Origin: Arachis hypogaea
Lineage: Eukaryota > Streptophyta > Magnoliopsida > Fabales > Fabaceae
Direction: 5' to 3'
Length of the DNA stretch: 64,000 nucleotides
Assembly: GCF_003086295.3 (NCBI RefSeq)
Contig: NC_092048.1
Coordinates: forward strand, 105,664,276-105,728,275
The notes beneath the pieces are model-generated. The model had not been told where the DNA came from, ran no database searches, and saw nothing but the letters and a program-made list of their open reading frames with translations. Below are positions 10,895-21,822 of the stretch, one piece after another. A program made the position numbers and the translations under genes. Every line of letters begins with the position of its first letter. Position 1 is the stretch's first letter.

Positions 10895-11215
10895 AAATTC
10901 TCATATTTTGTGAGAAACAAATAACTTAATACAAATAATATTAAATTTTTACAAAATAATTGAAGTTTTTGAAATAAATGAATATTTTGTTACAAAATAT
11001 TTTAAACTTTTGCAACAAAATATCGATTCGTTATAAAAGCCAATATAATTTGTAACAAAAAAATCAAATCATTACAAAATATAAAAATATTTTGTAACAA
11101 ATCATATTATTGTTACAAAGTATTATTATTATGTAACAATCACTTAATTTTTGTTACAAAAAATTAATTTTTTGTAACAATTTTAAATTTGTTACAAAGT
11201 TTTTGTTACAAATGT
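10895..11215. repeat. Right subterminal repeats of the CACTA element
   Basis: Copies of TTTTGTTACAAAAT and TTTTGTAACAATT in both orientations, matching the repeats at 6320-6665. The stretch 10265-10890 before it is AT-rich with no coding signal. Confidence 0.7.
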
Positions 11216-11630
11216 TCCATTTTCTTAAAGTGATGAAATACCTCAAATTGCATTAAAAGGGAAATCAAATCTAACATGAGAATTCATAAACTAAATTGGC
11301 AACATAAAGAGATCAACAACAGATATAGATAAACTAAAGTAATAGAACAATAAAAAGTAAAAGAAAACTAAATTAAAGTAAGATGGAATTCTGAAATTGA
11401 GAAGAAACAAAACTAAAAACCCTAAAAATCCTAAAACCTAAATTAAAGTAAGATGGAATTCTAGAAAACTGCATCTAAACCTAAAATTATGTTGTATGAA
11501 GTGTGAATGATTGATTTCCCCCTCCAGCTCCACTCTGCAGCCTCTAATCTGGATTTTCGGGCCTGAAACTGGGTCAAAAAGGAGCCCAGAAATCGCCCCC
11601 AGCATTTTTTTCAAATTACAGCACGTGACG

Positions 11631-11790
11631 CTCTGTCACGCGTACGCGCCGCCCACGCGTACGCATCACTTGACAAAATCCTGATCACGCGTACGCGTTA
11701 TCCACGTGTACGCGTCGCTTATCTCCTGCACCAGTCACGCGTACGCGTCGTCCACGCGTGCGCGTCGTCCACGCGTGCGCGTCGATGCCA
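11631..11790 (-). repeat. ACGCGTACGCGT palindrome cluster in the E0 LTR
   Basis: Six or more CpG-rich palindromes of the type CACGCGTACGCGT and CACGCGTGCGCGTC, separated by 10-20 bases, in an otherwise AT-rich LTR. It is the counterpart of the clusters in the H2 LTR (21727-21822), the solo LTR at 14464-16034 and element F. Confidence 0.75.
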
Positions 11791-12088
11791 ACTTCTCAAA
11801 ACTACACTTTCTTGTGTTCCTTCCACTTTTGCATGCTTCCTTTCCATCCTCTAAGCCATTCTTGCCCTATAAAACCTGAAACCACTTAACAAACACATCA
11901 CGGCATCGAGTGGTAATAAAGGAGAATTAAAAGCTAAAAATTTTAAGGCCTAGGAAGTAAGTTTTCAATCAAAGCACAAAATTAGGAAGGAAAATGTAAA
12001 ACATGCAATTTATATGAATAAGTGTAGGAATAGTGGATAAAATCCGCTCAATTCAATACAAAATAAACCATAAAATAGCGGTTTATCA

Positions 12089-12101
12089 ATCTCCCCACAT
12101 T
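12089..12101 (-). promoter_or_regulatory. Polypurine tract of element E0
   Basis: On the minus strand, AAATGTGGGGAGAT directly precedes the LTR start TGATAAACC. It matches the tract of element Y (AACTGTGGGGAGGT at 53752-53765). It primes plus-strand DNA synthesis in LTR elements (family knowledge). Confidence 0.7.
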
Positions 12102-13975
12102 TAAACATTAGCATGTCCTTATGCTAAGCTCAAAAGAAGCTAAAAAAGGGTGAAGAGGGATGGTAAAATGTATGGAATGCAACCTATCTATATGAATGCA
12201 ACTAAATGCAAAATGCTTCTACTACTATCTATTTATATATATATATATATATATGTGGTCAAAGTGAGTCAAATTTCCAAGAAATCATATATGCACAATC
12301 AAGGGATAATTCAATCATATGAAAACACATTCACAGTTGAATTGAGTTATTCAAAAGAGTTCACAAACTTGCAAATAAGCAATGATTAAACATGGACATA
12401 TAGAGTTGAGCAATTGAACCCTCACTGGATGTGTATATACACTCTAATCACTCAAGTGTTTAGGGTTCAGCCACTCAAGTCTCCTCTAATCATGCTTTCT
12501 AAAACTTTGTTCTTCATCTAACCAATCAACAAATATTTAGTGTACAAATACAAACATCATGAGGGCTTTTCAAGGTTGTAATGGGGCTAAGGTAAGGGTG
12601 AGGATATATGTATGGCCAAGTGAGCTAACAATTGAATCTTTGACTAACCTAAGTTCTCACCTAAGACATGCATACTTTCTATACAATTCTAAAATCAAGC
12701 TTAGCCACCCAAAATCTCACTTTTGCATATTTTCACACACTCATGTATCAATTCTAATTCCACCACATATGCATTGATCTTTTTATTGAACTTAACATCG
12801 GGGTAATTTTGTCCCCTATTCATTTATTCCTTCTCTTTTTTTTCTTTTCTTTTTTTTCTCTTTTTTTCTATATATATGAAAGCATAATACATCAATGCAT
12901 ATGATTTTTATAATTTCACACGAGTAAGTACCCAAATTCTCAATATTTGTCAATGAAAACAAAACACATTCTCATCAACCAAAGTTCTCATATTTCTCCA
13001 CACTTAGTTGACACACACTCACTATCTTAACTAATCAAAGATTCAAATAGGACAATTAATTGTTTTTTTTTCTGCTTAAGGCTAGTGATGTGGTGATATA
13101 AAGAACAAAAGGGGTTAAATAGGCTCAAAGTGGCAAACAAAGGTAAATAAAATGGTAGGCTATTTGGGATAAGTGAGCTATAATCAAATGATGGCCTCAA
13201 TCATATAAATGCATGAATATATGCTAAATAATGGACATATAGAATGGAACAAACCAAAGATAGCAATCATAGAGAAAAAAATACACAAGGATAAAAATCA
13301 TGGTTAAATAATGTAACCATATAATTAGGCTCAAAATCTCACAGGTTGTGTGTTCTTAGCTCAAAAACCATATTCCAATCTATATATATACACATCATGC
13401 AAGTTTCAAAATGTTTTAACTCAAATCAATGTGAATCTTAATGCCCTTTTTAAGAAAAAGATACATTCCTTGGAAATTTCATCAAATTGACCAACATTTA
13501 TTATATTATATATATACTAAATGAAATGTTGTGATTATGAAAAGCCAAAAATTTTTAGTTCACTCCCTATTTTCGATCAAAACAAATTCTCATATGCAAA
13601 AGGGTAAACTAAGCTCAATTATCCACATTTTTCCAAATCACAACTACTAAGCCATATATATATATACAAGCCAAAGTGCAAAATGCAATAAACTCAAAAG
13701 TATCCAAAATAACTAATGTATATAAAAGGTGAAAGTGCAGTAAAAATAAAAATAAAAATGCAAACATTAAAAAGTAAAACAAAATAAAGGTGTCTAAAAT
13801 GGAATGGTTCACTTGAAATAACTGTGCCGACGAAGGCGACTTCCCCACACTTAAATCACAGCATCGTCCTCGATGCTCTCAATCAAGCTGGGTGAGAAGG
13901 ATCATCGCCCACTGGTCCACTATCAGCTGCAAGTGTCTGTGACTCTGTCAGATGCTCAGGCTGAGTCGCCTTGTG
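12102..13975 (-). mobile_element. 3' non-coding region of element E0
   Basis: AT-rich sequence homologous, on the minus strand, to 52265-53750 of element Y. For example AACACACAACCTGTGAGATT and ATGGTTACATTATTTAACCA occur in both. It contains a TA microsatellite (12233-12254), a TC-rich tract (12824-12867) and a second TA tract (13656-13668). Near 13838-13852 lies AAGTGTGGGGAAGTCG on the minus strand, an internal polypurine-like copy. No gene recognised. Confidence 0.65.
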
Positions 13976-14463
13976 CTATGCAACATCCTGCTGGTCCTCC
14001 TCCTGCCCCTCCTCTTCCTCAGAGTGCTCCGAGGGTGTGTCAGGCTCAGAGGGGATGTCAGTACGCCCAGTAGTCATAATCAGCTTCAGATAGGCATAGC
14101 GTCGCTTATTGCGACACTCCGACTGCTCATAGCGTCGCTGATTGCAGCGCTCCATCTGATCAATGTGCTTGAAAAGGCACTGCACAAGGTGGTAAACTAG
14201 CCGAGAAGTGGATGATGGTGCTGCTGAAGTAGGTGGTGCTGTAGGTGCTGCTGAGGATGTGGCCACCTCAGTGGAAGTAGTCTTATGTGGTCTGTGGCCT
14301 AGAGGTCCAAACCGCTTGCCGTGCGGAATAACCTTGTTACAGTCGACAATCGGTGGTCTCTCATCCTGGGGCTCCAAAGGCACCTCAGCTCAGGTAGCCA
14401 TCTGGGTGATCAAATAAGAAAAAGCCATGGTGTCTCTGACATGAACTCTAGACATATACTTCC
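13976..14463 (-). pseudogene. ORF2 C-terminal part of element E0, 'putative plant transposon protein' type
   Basis: On the minus strand the sequence from 14463 reads KYMSRVHVRDTMAFSYLI, an in-frame TGA, then PLEPQDERPPIVDCNKVIPH and a Ser/Thr/Ala-rich linker. It then runs into a segment of Arg/Tyr/Cys-rich repeats and an acidic tail (SEHSEEEEGQEEDQQDVA). It continues the fragment at 16040-16783, from which it is separated by a solo LTR. The function of this family is unknown. It is common in legume gypsy elements downstream of the gag-pol region. Confidence 0.6.
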
Positions 14464-16034
14464 TGATGAGTGACGATTGAGTTTTGCTTGATGGTTTAGA
14501 ATTTCTCTTATAGAAATAAAGACTTCGTTGTAAGCATAGCTCCAAAGTAACAAACAATTCTCACATCAAAAATTTGGTTTTGTCACATGTACAAACTCTA
14601 ATGAAAATTAACCGAAGTATTTGGACTCCGGGTCGTCTCCCTAGGACAACAATGTAATGCTTAGTTATTGGCTATGAAGGGGTAAAAGGGGGATTTTGGT
14701 TCATGAGAGGGCAAGAAAAATAGATTTAACAAGCGAGTAAAGAGAGTAAAATAAAGAACTCTTGGCTAAGATTTGGATAATTCAGATCACCATCCTTGTC
14801 AACAAACCGAATATTGATAACCATGAGAGGCCAATCTATTAAGTCTACTTCCCAAAAGCTTTAAGTACGTAACATTTACTCCTAAGCTTGAAGTACGTCA
14901 AATAGATTTGATCACATCCACCCTTAAGTCCTAACCTACCTACTAATTAACTTAGTAGTGGTTTAGCATCAATGGGTGTCAAATTGATCACCATGGGGTC
15001 TCAAATCACCAAATCCATCATACCCAATGACTCAAGATTACCCAATTCCCTTGGCTTAGGCCAAGAGTTGACAAAACTACTCAAAAATTAAAGAGATCAT
15101 TTCATGAAACACATAGAGTGCAATAAAGGTAAACATCATAAATTGTAAGAATAATAAAATCTAACAACTACTAAGTGCAAGAAAAGTAAGATCACAATTC
15201 AATTCATCAATAAAAAGGAACATCAACATTAAATTGCATTAAAAGTAAATCAAATCCAACATGAGTTCATCATCACAAAAGAGAGCAAAATGAGAAATTA
15301 ACATCATAATTTAGAGAATCAAGATGTAGAAATGAGAAATTATAAAGGAAACAATATGAGATCAAGTAATTAAACATGAAATTAAGATGATCTAACCTAA
15401 TTCTAACCTAATTCTAGAGAGAAGAGGGAGCTTCTCTCTCTAGAAAACTAACTAAAGGCTCATGTTGGCTAAACTAATTGCTCCTCCTTTTCTTGGACTT
15501 CAATTCTGCATGAAATACACTCAGAAACAAATTAGAATTGGGCTTGGGCAGCTCAGAAATCGCCCCCAGCATATTGCCATTAAGTGGGCCAGGTAAGAGT
15601 ATTGGCGCATGCGCGCCATGTGCGCGTGCGCGTCGATTGGCAATGTCTTCATCCGCGCGGACGCGGCATGTACGCGTGCGCGTCCATGGGCGAGATCACT
15701 TTTGCGCGTGCGCGCCTTGTGCACGTGCGCATCCTTTGATGCATTCCCAATCTTTGTTTCTTCATGCATTCTCCCCTTTGTATGCTTTTCTACTCACTCT
15801 TTCCATCCAATACTTGCCTTATAACCTGAAATTACTCAACAAACACATCAAGGCATCGAATGGAATTAAAGTGAATTAAAATCACCAAATTAGGGCCGAA
15901 AAAGCATGTTTTTACACTTAAGCAAAATCCAAGGGAGAATTACAAAAACATGCTATTTCATTGAATAAATGTGGAAAAAGGTGATAAATCCCCCAAAATA
16001 AGCACAAGATAAATCACGAAATCGGGATTTATGA
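14464..16034 (-). mobile_element. Solo LTR (minus strand) within ORF2 of element E0
   Basis: On the minus strand it begins near TCATAAATCCCGATTTCGTG, a changed version of the TGATAAA start. It has the AATAGCATGTTTTTGTAATT block and ends ...GTCACTCATCA at 14464. It interrupts an ORF2 that continues on both sides. No PBS or internal region is present. I could not find a clean 5-base duplication: the low flank is CTTCC and the high flank reads ATGAG, with GGAAG nearby. The high-coordinate edge is therefore uncertain by about 10 bases. Confidence 0.65.
15604..15737 (-). repeat. GCGCGTGCGCGT palindrome cluster in the solo LTR
   Basis: Units such as GCGCATGCGCGCCATGTGCG, GCGCGTGCGCGTC, CCGCGCGGACGCGGC and GCGCGTGCGCGCC. 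It is the same kind of CpG-rich cluster as at 11631-11790, but the core is GTGCGC rather than ACGCGT. Confidence 0.7.
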
Positions 16035-16039
16035 ATGAG

Positions 16040-16783
16040 TCATGGAAGATATAGGTCCTTCCCTTCCATGACACACCAAATAAGGAGGATCATAGCAGCT
16101 GGCACCTTTGACTCATGAGTGCTAGGCATGACATAATTGCTCAGTACCTGTTGCCACAGCCTAGCCTCATCATTAAGATAATCAACCTTGATACCTCGTG
16201 GAGTTTCCTTCAACTTTCCCATAGCCCACGAAACATCTAGATCAATGGCTATAGTATGCCGGACGGCATCCCAATCAAAGCTCATAAATCGAATAGCTTC
16301 CTCGGCCTTCTGAAAACCATATGTATCATCTGTTTTAGGCCGAAAGTGGAGGATATCCTGTATTGCCTCTTCCGTGACTAAGATTTGCTTGGCCCTAAAC
16401 TGCACTGCATCAAGGGTCATCCTATAATAGTTGGAATAGAACTCACAGACCCATGATGCGTTCACATCCGTCATATCTCTATCCAGAAATACCCAACCTC
16501 TCTATTCAATCCGATGTTCAGTGTACTTCCTCAAATTGGTTGGTATTTTGAGCTTCCTTTCCAGGTAGAGGTTCTATTTTTCGACAAATACCAGAAATCG
16601 GAGTTCACAGTAAAGGTTAGCAAATTTGACTGAGTCGTTAACAGGTACAAGTTGATCAGCCTTTTCTTGATCACTAAATTTCTTTTCACACCAAAATTCA
16701 TCCGATAGAACAATGAATGACTGTCCTCTCTTCCTTTTACTGGAGCTGGCCTTAGCCTTGCCTTTCCTTTTCCTATCAGACAT
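16040..16783 (-). pseudogene. ORF2 N-terminal part of element E0
   Basis: Starts at an ATG at 16783: MSDRKRKGKAKASSSKRKRG, a strongly basic, nuclear-localisation-like N-terminus. In-frame stops occur at 16574-16576 and again near 16508, after which the same frame is open from 16474 (VCEFYSNYYRMTLDA...). The segment SWVCEFYSNY is the family's 'EFYANA'-like motif, also present in C (VQEFYANA) and H3 (IREFYANT). The open frame ends near 16040 at the solo LTR insertion and resumes at 14463. Domain: 'putative plant transposon protein' (I recall it as Pfam PF20167). Function unknown. Confidence 0.65.
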
Positions 16784-18423
16784 CCTGAAAAATAGAATCC
16801 CCAAGGTACAAATTATCAAATCAAAGCAGAAAAACAGAAAGGCAAACAATATGTAAGCAAAACAAACAGAAGATAGGCAACAGAGAAGTTAAAGCTAAAA
16901 CATGAAGTGAGTCAGAAAGAGATAAATCCTTGGAATGAAAGAAAGGTATGATTCAAAGAAATCAATCGGAAATCACAATCTAAGAATCTATACAATGAAA
17001 TTCAGAATGCTTGTTTGTTAAGAAACAACAAGTATCATGCCTCGAAAGAAATTAAAAGAGTTAGTTTGAAAAGGGTGAAAACTAAAAAGAAAAGTTAGAA
17101 AGTCAATTTAGTTAAAGGTTAGAGAAGTGGGTTAAAATTAGTGGCATGGTAATGTAGTTCCTCACTAAAAGAAGTTCAAAAGTTTTAAGAACAAGCGAGC
17201 TCACATCCATGTATACAATACAAGTCATTGACGAGGAAACATGTAACGCAAGAAGCACAAAAAGAATTGAAATCATCAACAATGCATTTCAAATAGAAAG
17301 GGAACCAAAAGGAACGGAAATGCTAACCCATCACCTCATGAATTGGCTTTGGCTTTAACCAAATAAATCAAAAGTCAAAAGTACTAAAGTCAATTCATGA
17401 GTAGAAGTTAAGAGTAAAACAATTTTTAGAAAAATTTCGGGCAACATTCCGGTAGTAAAAAGGACGTTCCCGAATAAACGAACACCAGCAAAACAACTCA
17501 TATGAATTCGAAATAAATCAAACAGTTACAAGAAACAGCAAATCCATATGATTCAGGCAACATTAAGCAAAATAAAACAACTCAAGTCAGCATAGCAGCA
17601 GTCAAACAGCTTATATTATTCCAAAACAACTCAACCAAAAGCATAATATGAGGATTCATGAAAACTGAGACAAATAACTAAATTGAGAAGCACTTTCAAT
17701 CAGCAGTAGCATACAGCAAGTAGAGAGCAGCAATGACAACTTAAATTCATGCATCAAAGCAAGAACAAAGGAACAACAAAATTTTCATCGCTGTAACATA
17801 GTGCAGAAATTGCTCATATCAAATAAAAGACCTTAGCAAGAACAAAGAAATAATGAATAGCCAGGCAACAGCATCAAGCAAACTAATGTAGCACAAAGGC
17901 AGATCAACCAGCAACACCAAAAACCAATTATAGACAAAAAATTAGTCATTCCCAAACAGCAGCAGTAATCAAGAAAAACCTAAATCAACTATCTAGTCCA
18001 GATTCTCTAACAACCTAAACAACTAACATGCATTTTTAACTAGCTAAATTAAGCAAAATTAAGCAATACTAACTAAATTATTTAAACAGATTAAAACAAG
18101 CACAAAAAGAGAAAACAGGGGAACATCAAAGGGTTCAGAAGCGAAAACAGAAATGCAAACTGGAAGGGGGAAAGAAAGAGTAGTGCCGAAAAATACCGCC
18201 ACAGAAGCGGCGAAGGTGGCTCACGGTGGTAACAGAAGGTGGTTCACCGGCGGCAAGGGTGTGGCTGTGGCGGTTGTGATGCTGGCAGAGAAGATGAACG
18301 GCTGGGAATGGAGAAAAAGGAGGAAGAAAAAAAAGAACGAGAGAAGGGGAAAGAAGAGGGTGGTCGGCGGCGGTCTGGTCGCCGGACTGGTGGCTGGTAG
18401 TTGATGGTTATTGGAAGTGGTGG
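16784..18423 (-). mobile_element. Leader or 5' internal region of element E0, truncated by H2
   Basis: AT-rich and without ORFs from 16784 to about 18130. From 18150 to 18420 it is GC-rich and CT-rich on the minus strand (CCGCCGCCGACCACC, CCGCCACAGCCACACC), resembling a plant 5' untranslated exon. The two composition blocks together look like an exon-plus-intron leader. E0's 5' LTR and PBS are not seen: the H2 LTR starts at 18424. Confidence 0.45.
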
Positions 18424-20358
18424 TGATGCACCACTATTTTTGTGGTGCATTTTATGCTAAATTGAGTGGATTTTATCAACTTTTCTCACATTTATTCAAT
18501 GAAATGGCATGGTTTCATGACTTTCTCCTAATTTGTGCTTAAGAGTGAAAACATGCTTTTTAGGCCTTTAATTTGCTAATTTTAATTCACATTTGATTCC
18601 ACTAGATGCCTTGATGTATTTATTAGTGAATTCAGCTTGAAAAGGCTTGGAATGGATCAAAGGAGTGAAGAGAAAAGTATGCAAAATGGAGGATTCATGG
18701 AAAATCAAGGATTTGGAGTGCATTCATCGACGCACACGCGTGATAGACTGATAAACCCCAATTTTATGGTTTATCTTGTGCTTAATTTGGGAGTTTTATC
18801 AACTTTTCTCACATTTATTCAATGAAATAGCATGGTTTTGTAATTCTCCCTAAATTTGTTCTTAAGTGTGAAAACATGCTTTTTAGGCCTTAAAATAGCT
18901 AAATTTAATTCACTTTAATTCCATTCGATGCCTTGATATACTTGTTAAGTGATTTCAGGTTTAGAAGGCAAAGATTGGATTGAAGGAATGAAGAAAAAAA
19001 AGCATGTAAAAATGGAGAACTCATGAAGAAATGAATGAATCGCAAAGCTGTCAATCCTGACCTCTTCGCACTAAATCGATCATAACTTCAGCTACAAAGG
19101 TCCAAATAAGGCGGTTCTAGTTGCGTTGGAAAGCTAATATCCAGGGCTTCAAAATGATATAAAATTTGTCATAGTTTCCTAGCGTCTAGAGACACGTAAA
19201 TGTGCATCACGCGCATGCATCGCAGGATCAGCGTGGGTCCATTTTAGCAACTCGCGGCCAACAATTTCTGAAGCATTTTGGGCCCAATCCAACTCATTTC
19301 TGATGCTATTGAACCCAAGGATTAAAGAGGGATGGACCAAGTAGCCATAGTTGAGTTTTTATCATGTTTTAGGTTAGAATTCTAGAGAGAGAAGCTCTCC
19401 CTTCTCTCTAGAATTTTAGGTAGTTTAGGTTTAATTTTCTTAAATCCAATTTTCCATTCTTGTTTTGATTTGGTCTTCCCTTTTAATTTCTTGTTATTAC
19501 ATCTTTGTTCTTCTAGTTTTACTTGTCTTTTCTTATTTTGCTCTCTTATGTTGATGAAGAATTGTTGGATCTTGATTTCTTTTAATTCAATTTTATGTTT
19601 CCATGTCTCTTTTATGTTGATCTTGATTGTTATTATTGAATTCTTGCTTATGTTAGTTGTGGGTTTCTTTAATTCTTGCATTTTGTGATGTTTACTTTTC
19701 TTGCACACTAGGTGTTTGATAAAATGTTTACACTAGTTTTTGAGTAGCTTTCTTTACTCTTGGCCTAGGCTAAGGGAATTGAGTGACCTTGAGTCATTGG
19801 GTCTCATTGAATTGGTGATTTGAGAACCCTTAGTGGTCAATTTGATAACCATTGACTCTAGCCTACTACTAAGTTAATTAGTAGCTAGGTTAGGACTTAT
19901 GGATTGATGTTGATCAAGCCATTTGACGTACTTCAAGCCTAGGAGTAGATATTACGTACTTAAGGCCTTTGGAAGTAGACTTAATGAGCTTGGTTCCTCA
20001 TAATTGTCCATACATGGTTTGTAGACAAGGATGGTGATCTCAATTACCTATGTCTAGCCAAGAGTTCTTTCCCATTTAGTTTATTAGTCCTTATCATTTA
20101 CTTTCTTGTTGTTTACTTTTCTTGCCAATTTCCAAATCAAACCCCTTGCATCTTCATAGCCAATAATTAAACACTTCATTGCAATTCCTTGTGAGATGAC
20201 CCAAGGTTTAAATACTTCGATTAATTCTTATTAGAGTTTGTACTTGTGTCAACCAATACTTTTGCATGTGAGGATTCTTTGTCGGTTTAGAACTATACTT
20301 GCAACGAGATTTCATTTGTGAAATTCTAAACCGACACAATAAATCTTCATTATCAAAA

Positions 20359-20376
20359 TGGCGCCGTTTCCGGGAA
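20359..20376 (+). promoter_or_regulatory. Primer-binding site (tRNA-Asp) of element X
   Basis: TGGCGCCGTTTCCGGGAA, three bases after the LTR end. It is two mismatches from TGGCGCCGTTGCCGGGGA. Confidence 0.8.
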
Positions 20377-20516
20377 ATTGCAATGGTGCTATGTTATTGG
20401 CTATTGTATATATTGTGAATAGTTTGATTTTTGGCTTGTTTGTTAGTCTTTGCTAGTTGTAGGATTTTGTCTTCTTTGTTTCTTGCTAGTTTTTATTTCT
20501 ATTTTCTCTTATCACT

Positions 20517-21404
20517 ATGAATTCTCATCCCTTTGGCTATGAGTTTGGCTCAAATTATGTTGTAGGAAATGAGAACTACAATGGTGACATGCATCAAGGA
20601 TGGAACAATCAAAGATGGGAGGAGTCTCAAGGGATTGATCAACCTTCTTGGCAACCACAAACTCCGGTTTCTTATGGGTATAATTCCAATCCTAATGCAT
20701 ATCAATCTAATGGATGTAGTGACCCTTATTGTGATTGTCAACAACCACCACCATATGCCTATGAACCACCTCCTCAACATAATTTTAAACCACCATACTC
20801 ACAAGCCCCCTACCACCAAACACCTCATTATGACCCTAATTCTTATCCACCATACCAACCACCTTATGAGCCATATGAACCATACATGGAACCACTACCA
20901 TTCCAACACAATTACTCTCAAGAACCACCTCAATATACAGCACCTCCATACCCTTACCAAGATGAACCAACTTCTAATTATGAATCCTCCCTCCCAAACA
21001 ATGAACCCTCTCTTCTCCCGCCACCTCCAATGCATGATTCTCTCCAAGGATTTATTAGCTCCTACCTCCAAAGGCAAGGAGAGACGCAAAAAGAGTTCAA
21101 GGAGTTAGAAGCCAAGATTGCCACGGTGGCAGAAGCCATTCGCAACACGGTCTCCTCCTGCCTATGCTTACACGATCAAGGCACTCCCATTGTTGAATGT
21201 GGAGAAGCAATCAAGGAGCATAGTGGGGGAGTGAGTTTAGAGCTTCAAGGTGTAGAAGAGGAGTGGAAGCAAGAATTGTCACAAGGGGAGGAAGTTGATG
21301 AAATTGGGACGAAAGAAGTGATTGAAGACCTAGGAGTAGATATTACGTACTTAAGGCCTTTGGAAGTAGACTGTCAATACATGGTTCGTAGACAAGGATG
21401 GTGA
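20517..21404 (+). CDS. Proline/tyrosine-rich disordered protein of element X, C-terminus fused to LTR sequence
   Basis: Intact 295-codon frame from ATG at 20517, at the gag position about 140 bases after the PBS. Residues 1-60 read MNSHPFGYEFGSNYVV... with Asn/Gly/Trp. About 70-175 are dominated by Pro, Tyr, His and Gln (PPYAYEPPPQ, YPPYQPPYEPYEPYMEP). About 180-215 look coiled-coil (RQGETQKEFKELEAKIATVA), followed by an acidic Glu-rich part. The last ~24 residues come from LTR sequence, because the deletion junction at 21331 falls inside the frame. No zinc knuckle, protease or polymerase motif. Copies with the same start occur in H2 (23052) and Y (49388). Function unknown. Confidence 0.55.
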   Translation: MNSHPFGYEFGSNYVVGNENYNGDMHQGWNNQRWEESQGIDQPSWQPQTPVSYGYNSNPNAYQSNGCSDPYCDCQQPPPYAYEPPPQHNFKPPYSQAPYHQTPHYDPNSYPPYQPPYEPYEPYMEPLPFQHNYSQEPPQYTAPPYPYQDEPTSNYESSLPNNEPSLLPPPPMHDSLQGFISSYLQRQGETQKEFKELEAKIATVAEAIRNTVSSCLCLHDQGTPIVECGEAIKEHSGGVSLELQGVEEEWKQELSQGEEVDEIGTKEVIEDLGVDITYLRPLEVDCQYMVRRQGW

Positions 21405-21721
21405 TCTCAATTACCTATCTCTAGCCAAGAGTTCTTTCCCATTTAGTTTATTAGTTCTTATCATTTACTTTCTTGTTGTTACTTTTCTTGCCAATTTCCA
21501 AATCAAACCCCTTGCATCTTCATAGCCAATAATTAAATACTTCATTGAAATTCCTTGTGAGATGACCCAAAGTTTAAATACTTCGGTTAATTCTTATTGG
21601 GGTTTGTACTTGTGATAACCAATATTTTTGTATGTGAGGATTCTTTGCCAGTTTAGAACTATACTTGCAACGAGATTTCATTTGTGAAATTCTAAACCGA
21701 CACGATAAATCTTCACTATCA
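21331..21721 (+). mobile_element. Truncated 3' LTR of element X
   Basis: From CCTAGGAGTAGATATTACG to CTTCACTATCA it matches the 5' LTR from 19934 to 20355 with scattered substitutions and one short deletion. The 5' three quarters of this LTR are absent. Confidence 0.8.
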
Positions 21722-21726
21722 CAGAC

Positions 21727-21822
21727 ATGCACGCGTGAATATGGAGTCGCCAGGCAACGCGTACGCGTGGGAAGCAAAATGCCAAACGACGCATACGCAT
21801 GACCCATGCGTACGCGTCACAG
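21727..21822 (+). repeat. ACGCGT palindrome cluster in the H2 LTR
   Basis: CAACGCGTACGCGTGG, GACGCATACGCATGACC and CATGCGTACGCGTCAC within 100 bases. It is the same class of cluster as in the E0 LTR. Confidence 0.7.

Larger units (their letters stand above)
6304..11232. mobile_element. CACTA (En/Spm, CMC) DNA transposon, non-autonomous, carrying host-gene fragments
   Basis: The left end is CACTACAAGAAAAAGCAATA. The right end read inward is CACTTTAAGAAAATGG, matching the CACTA-superfamily terminus CACTACAAGAAA with two changes. Both ends continue with ATTTGTAA and are followed by dense subterminal repeats of TTTGTAACAAAA. The 3-base flanks are AAG (6301-6303) and ATG (11233-11235), a possible duplication with one change. 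The element is 4.9 kb and breaks the E0 LTR cleanly. I find no TNP2-type transposase catalytic ORF, only a coiled-coil fragment (7370-7576). The middle carries exons of a DEP-domain gene and a GC-rich leader-like stretch. Confidence 0.8.
5624..12088 (-). mobile_element. 3' LTR of element E0 (minus strand), split by a CACTA transposon
   Basis: On the minus strand the LTR starts TGATAAACCGCTATTTTATG at 12088 and ends AATTTTTCTCCATCA at 5624. The two pieces (5624-6303 and 11233-12088) total about 1.54 kb, close to the 1482-bp LTR of element Y, which has the same start. The sequence just outside its start (12089-12101) is a polypurine tract, so this is the downstream LTR. The usual 3' block with CGGCCCGAGGTTTAATACTT and CTATACTTGCAACGAGATTT is present. 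An ACGCGT array lies at 11631-11790. Confidence 0.75.
18749..21721 (+). mobile_element. Element X: small gypsy element with internal deletion and truncated 3' LTR
   Basis: The 5' LTR is 18749-20355 (1607 bp, TGATAAACCCC...CTTCATTATCA). It is followed by a PBS, one ORF (20517-21404), and a 3' LTR lacking its first ~1.2 kb (21331-21721). Flanks TAGAC (18744-18748) and CAGAC (21722-21726) are a 5-base duplication with one change. The junction at about 21331 joins the ORF to the LTR interior at a shared TAGGAG. The 3' LTR fragment also has a small internal deletion after GAAGTAGACT relative to the 5' LTR. Confidence 0.8.

Noticed and set aside
12233..12254. TA repeat as a TATA promoter
   Set aside because: Simple microsatellite in the 3' non-coding part of E0, with no transcript context.
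15521..15879. Open frames over the solo LTR GC cluster (both strands)
   Set aside because: Same cause as in element Y: GCGCGT repeats without stops. Translations are Arg/Ala/His repeats.
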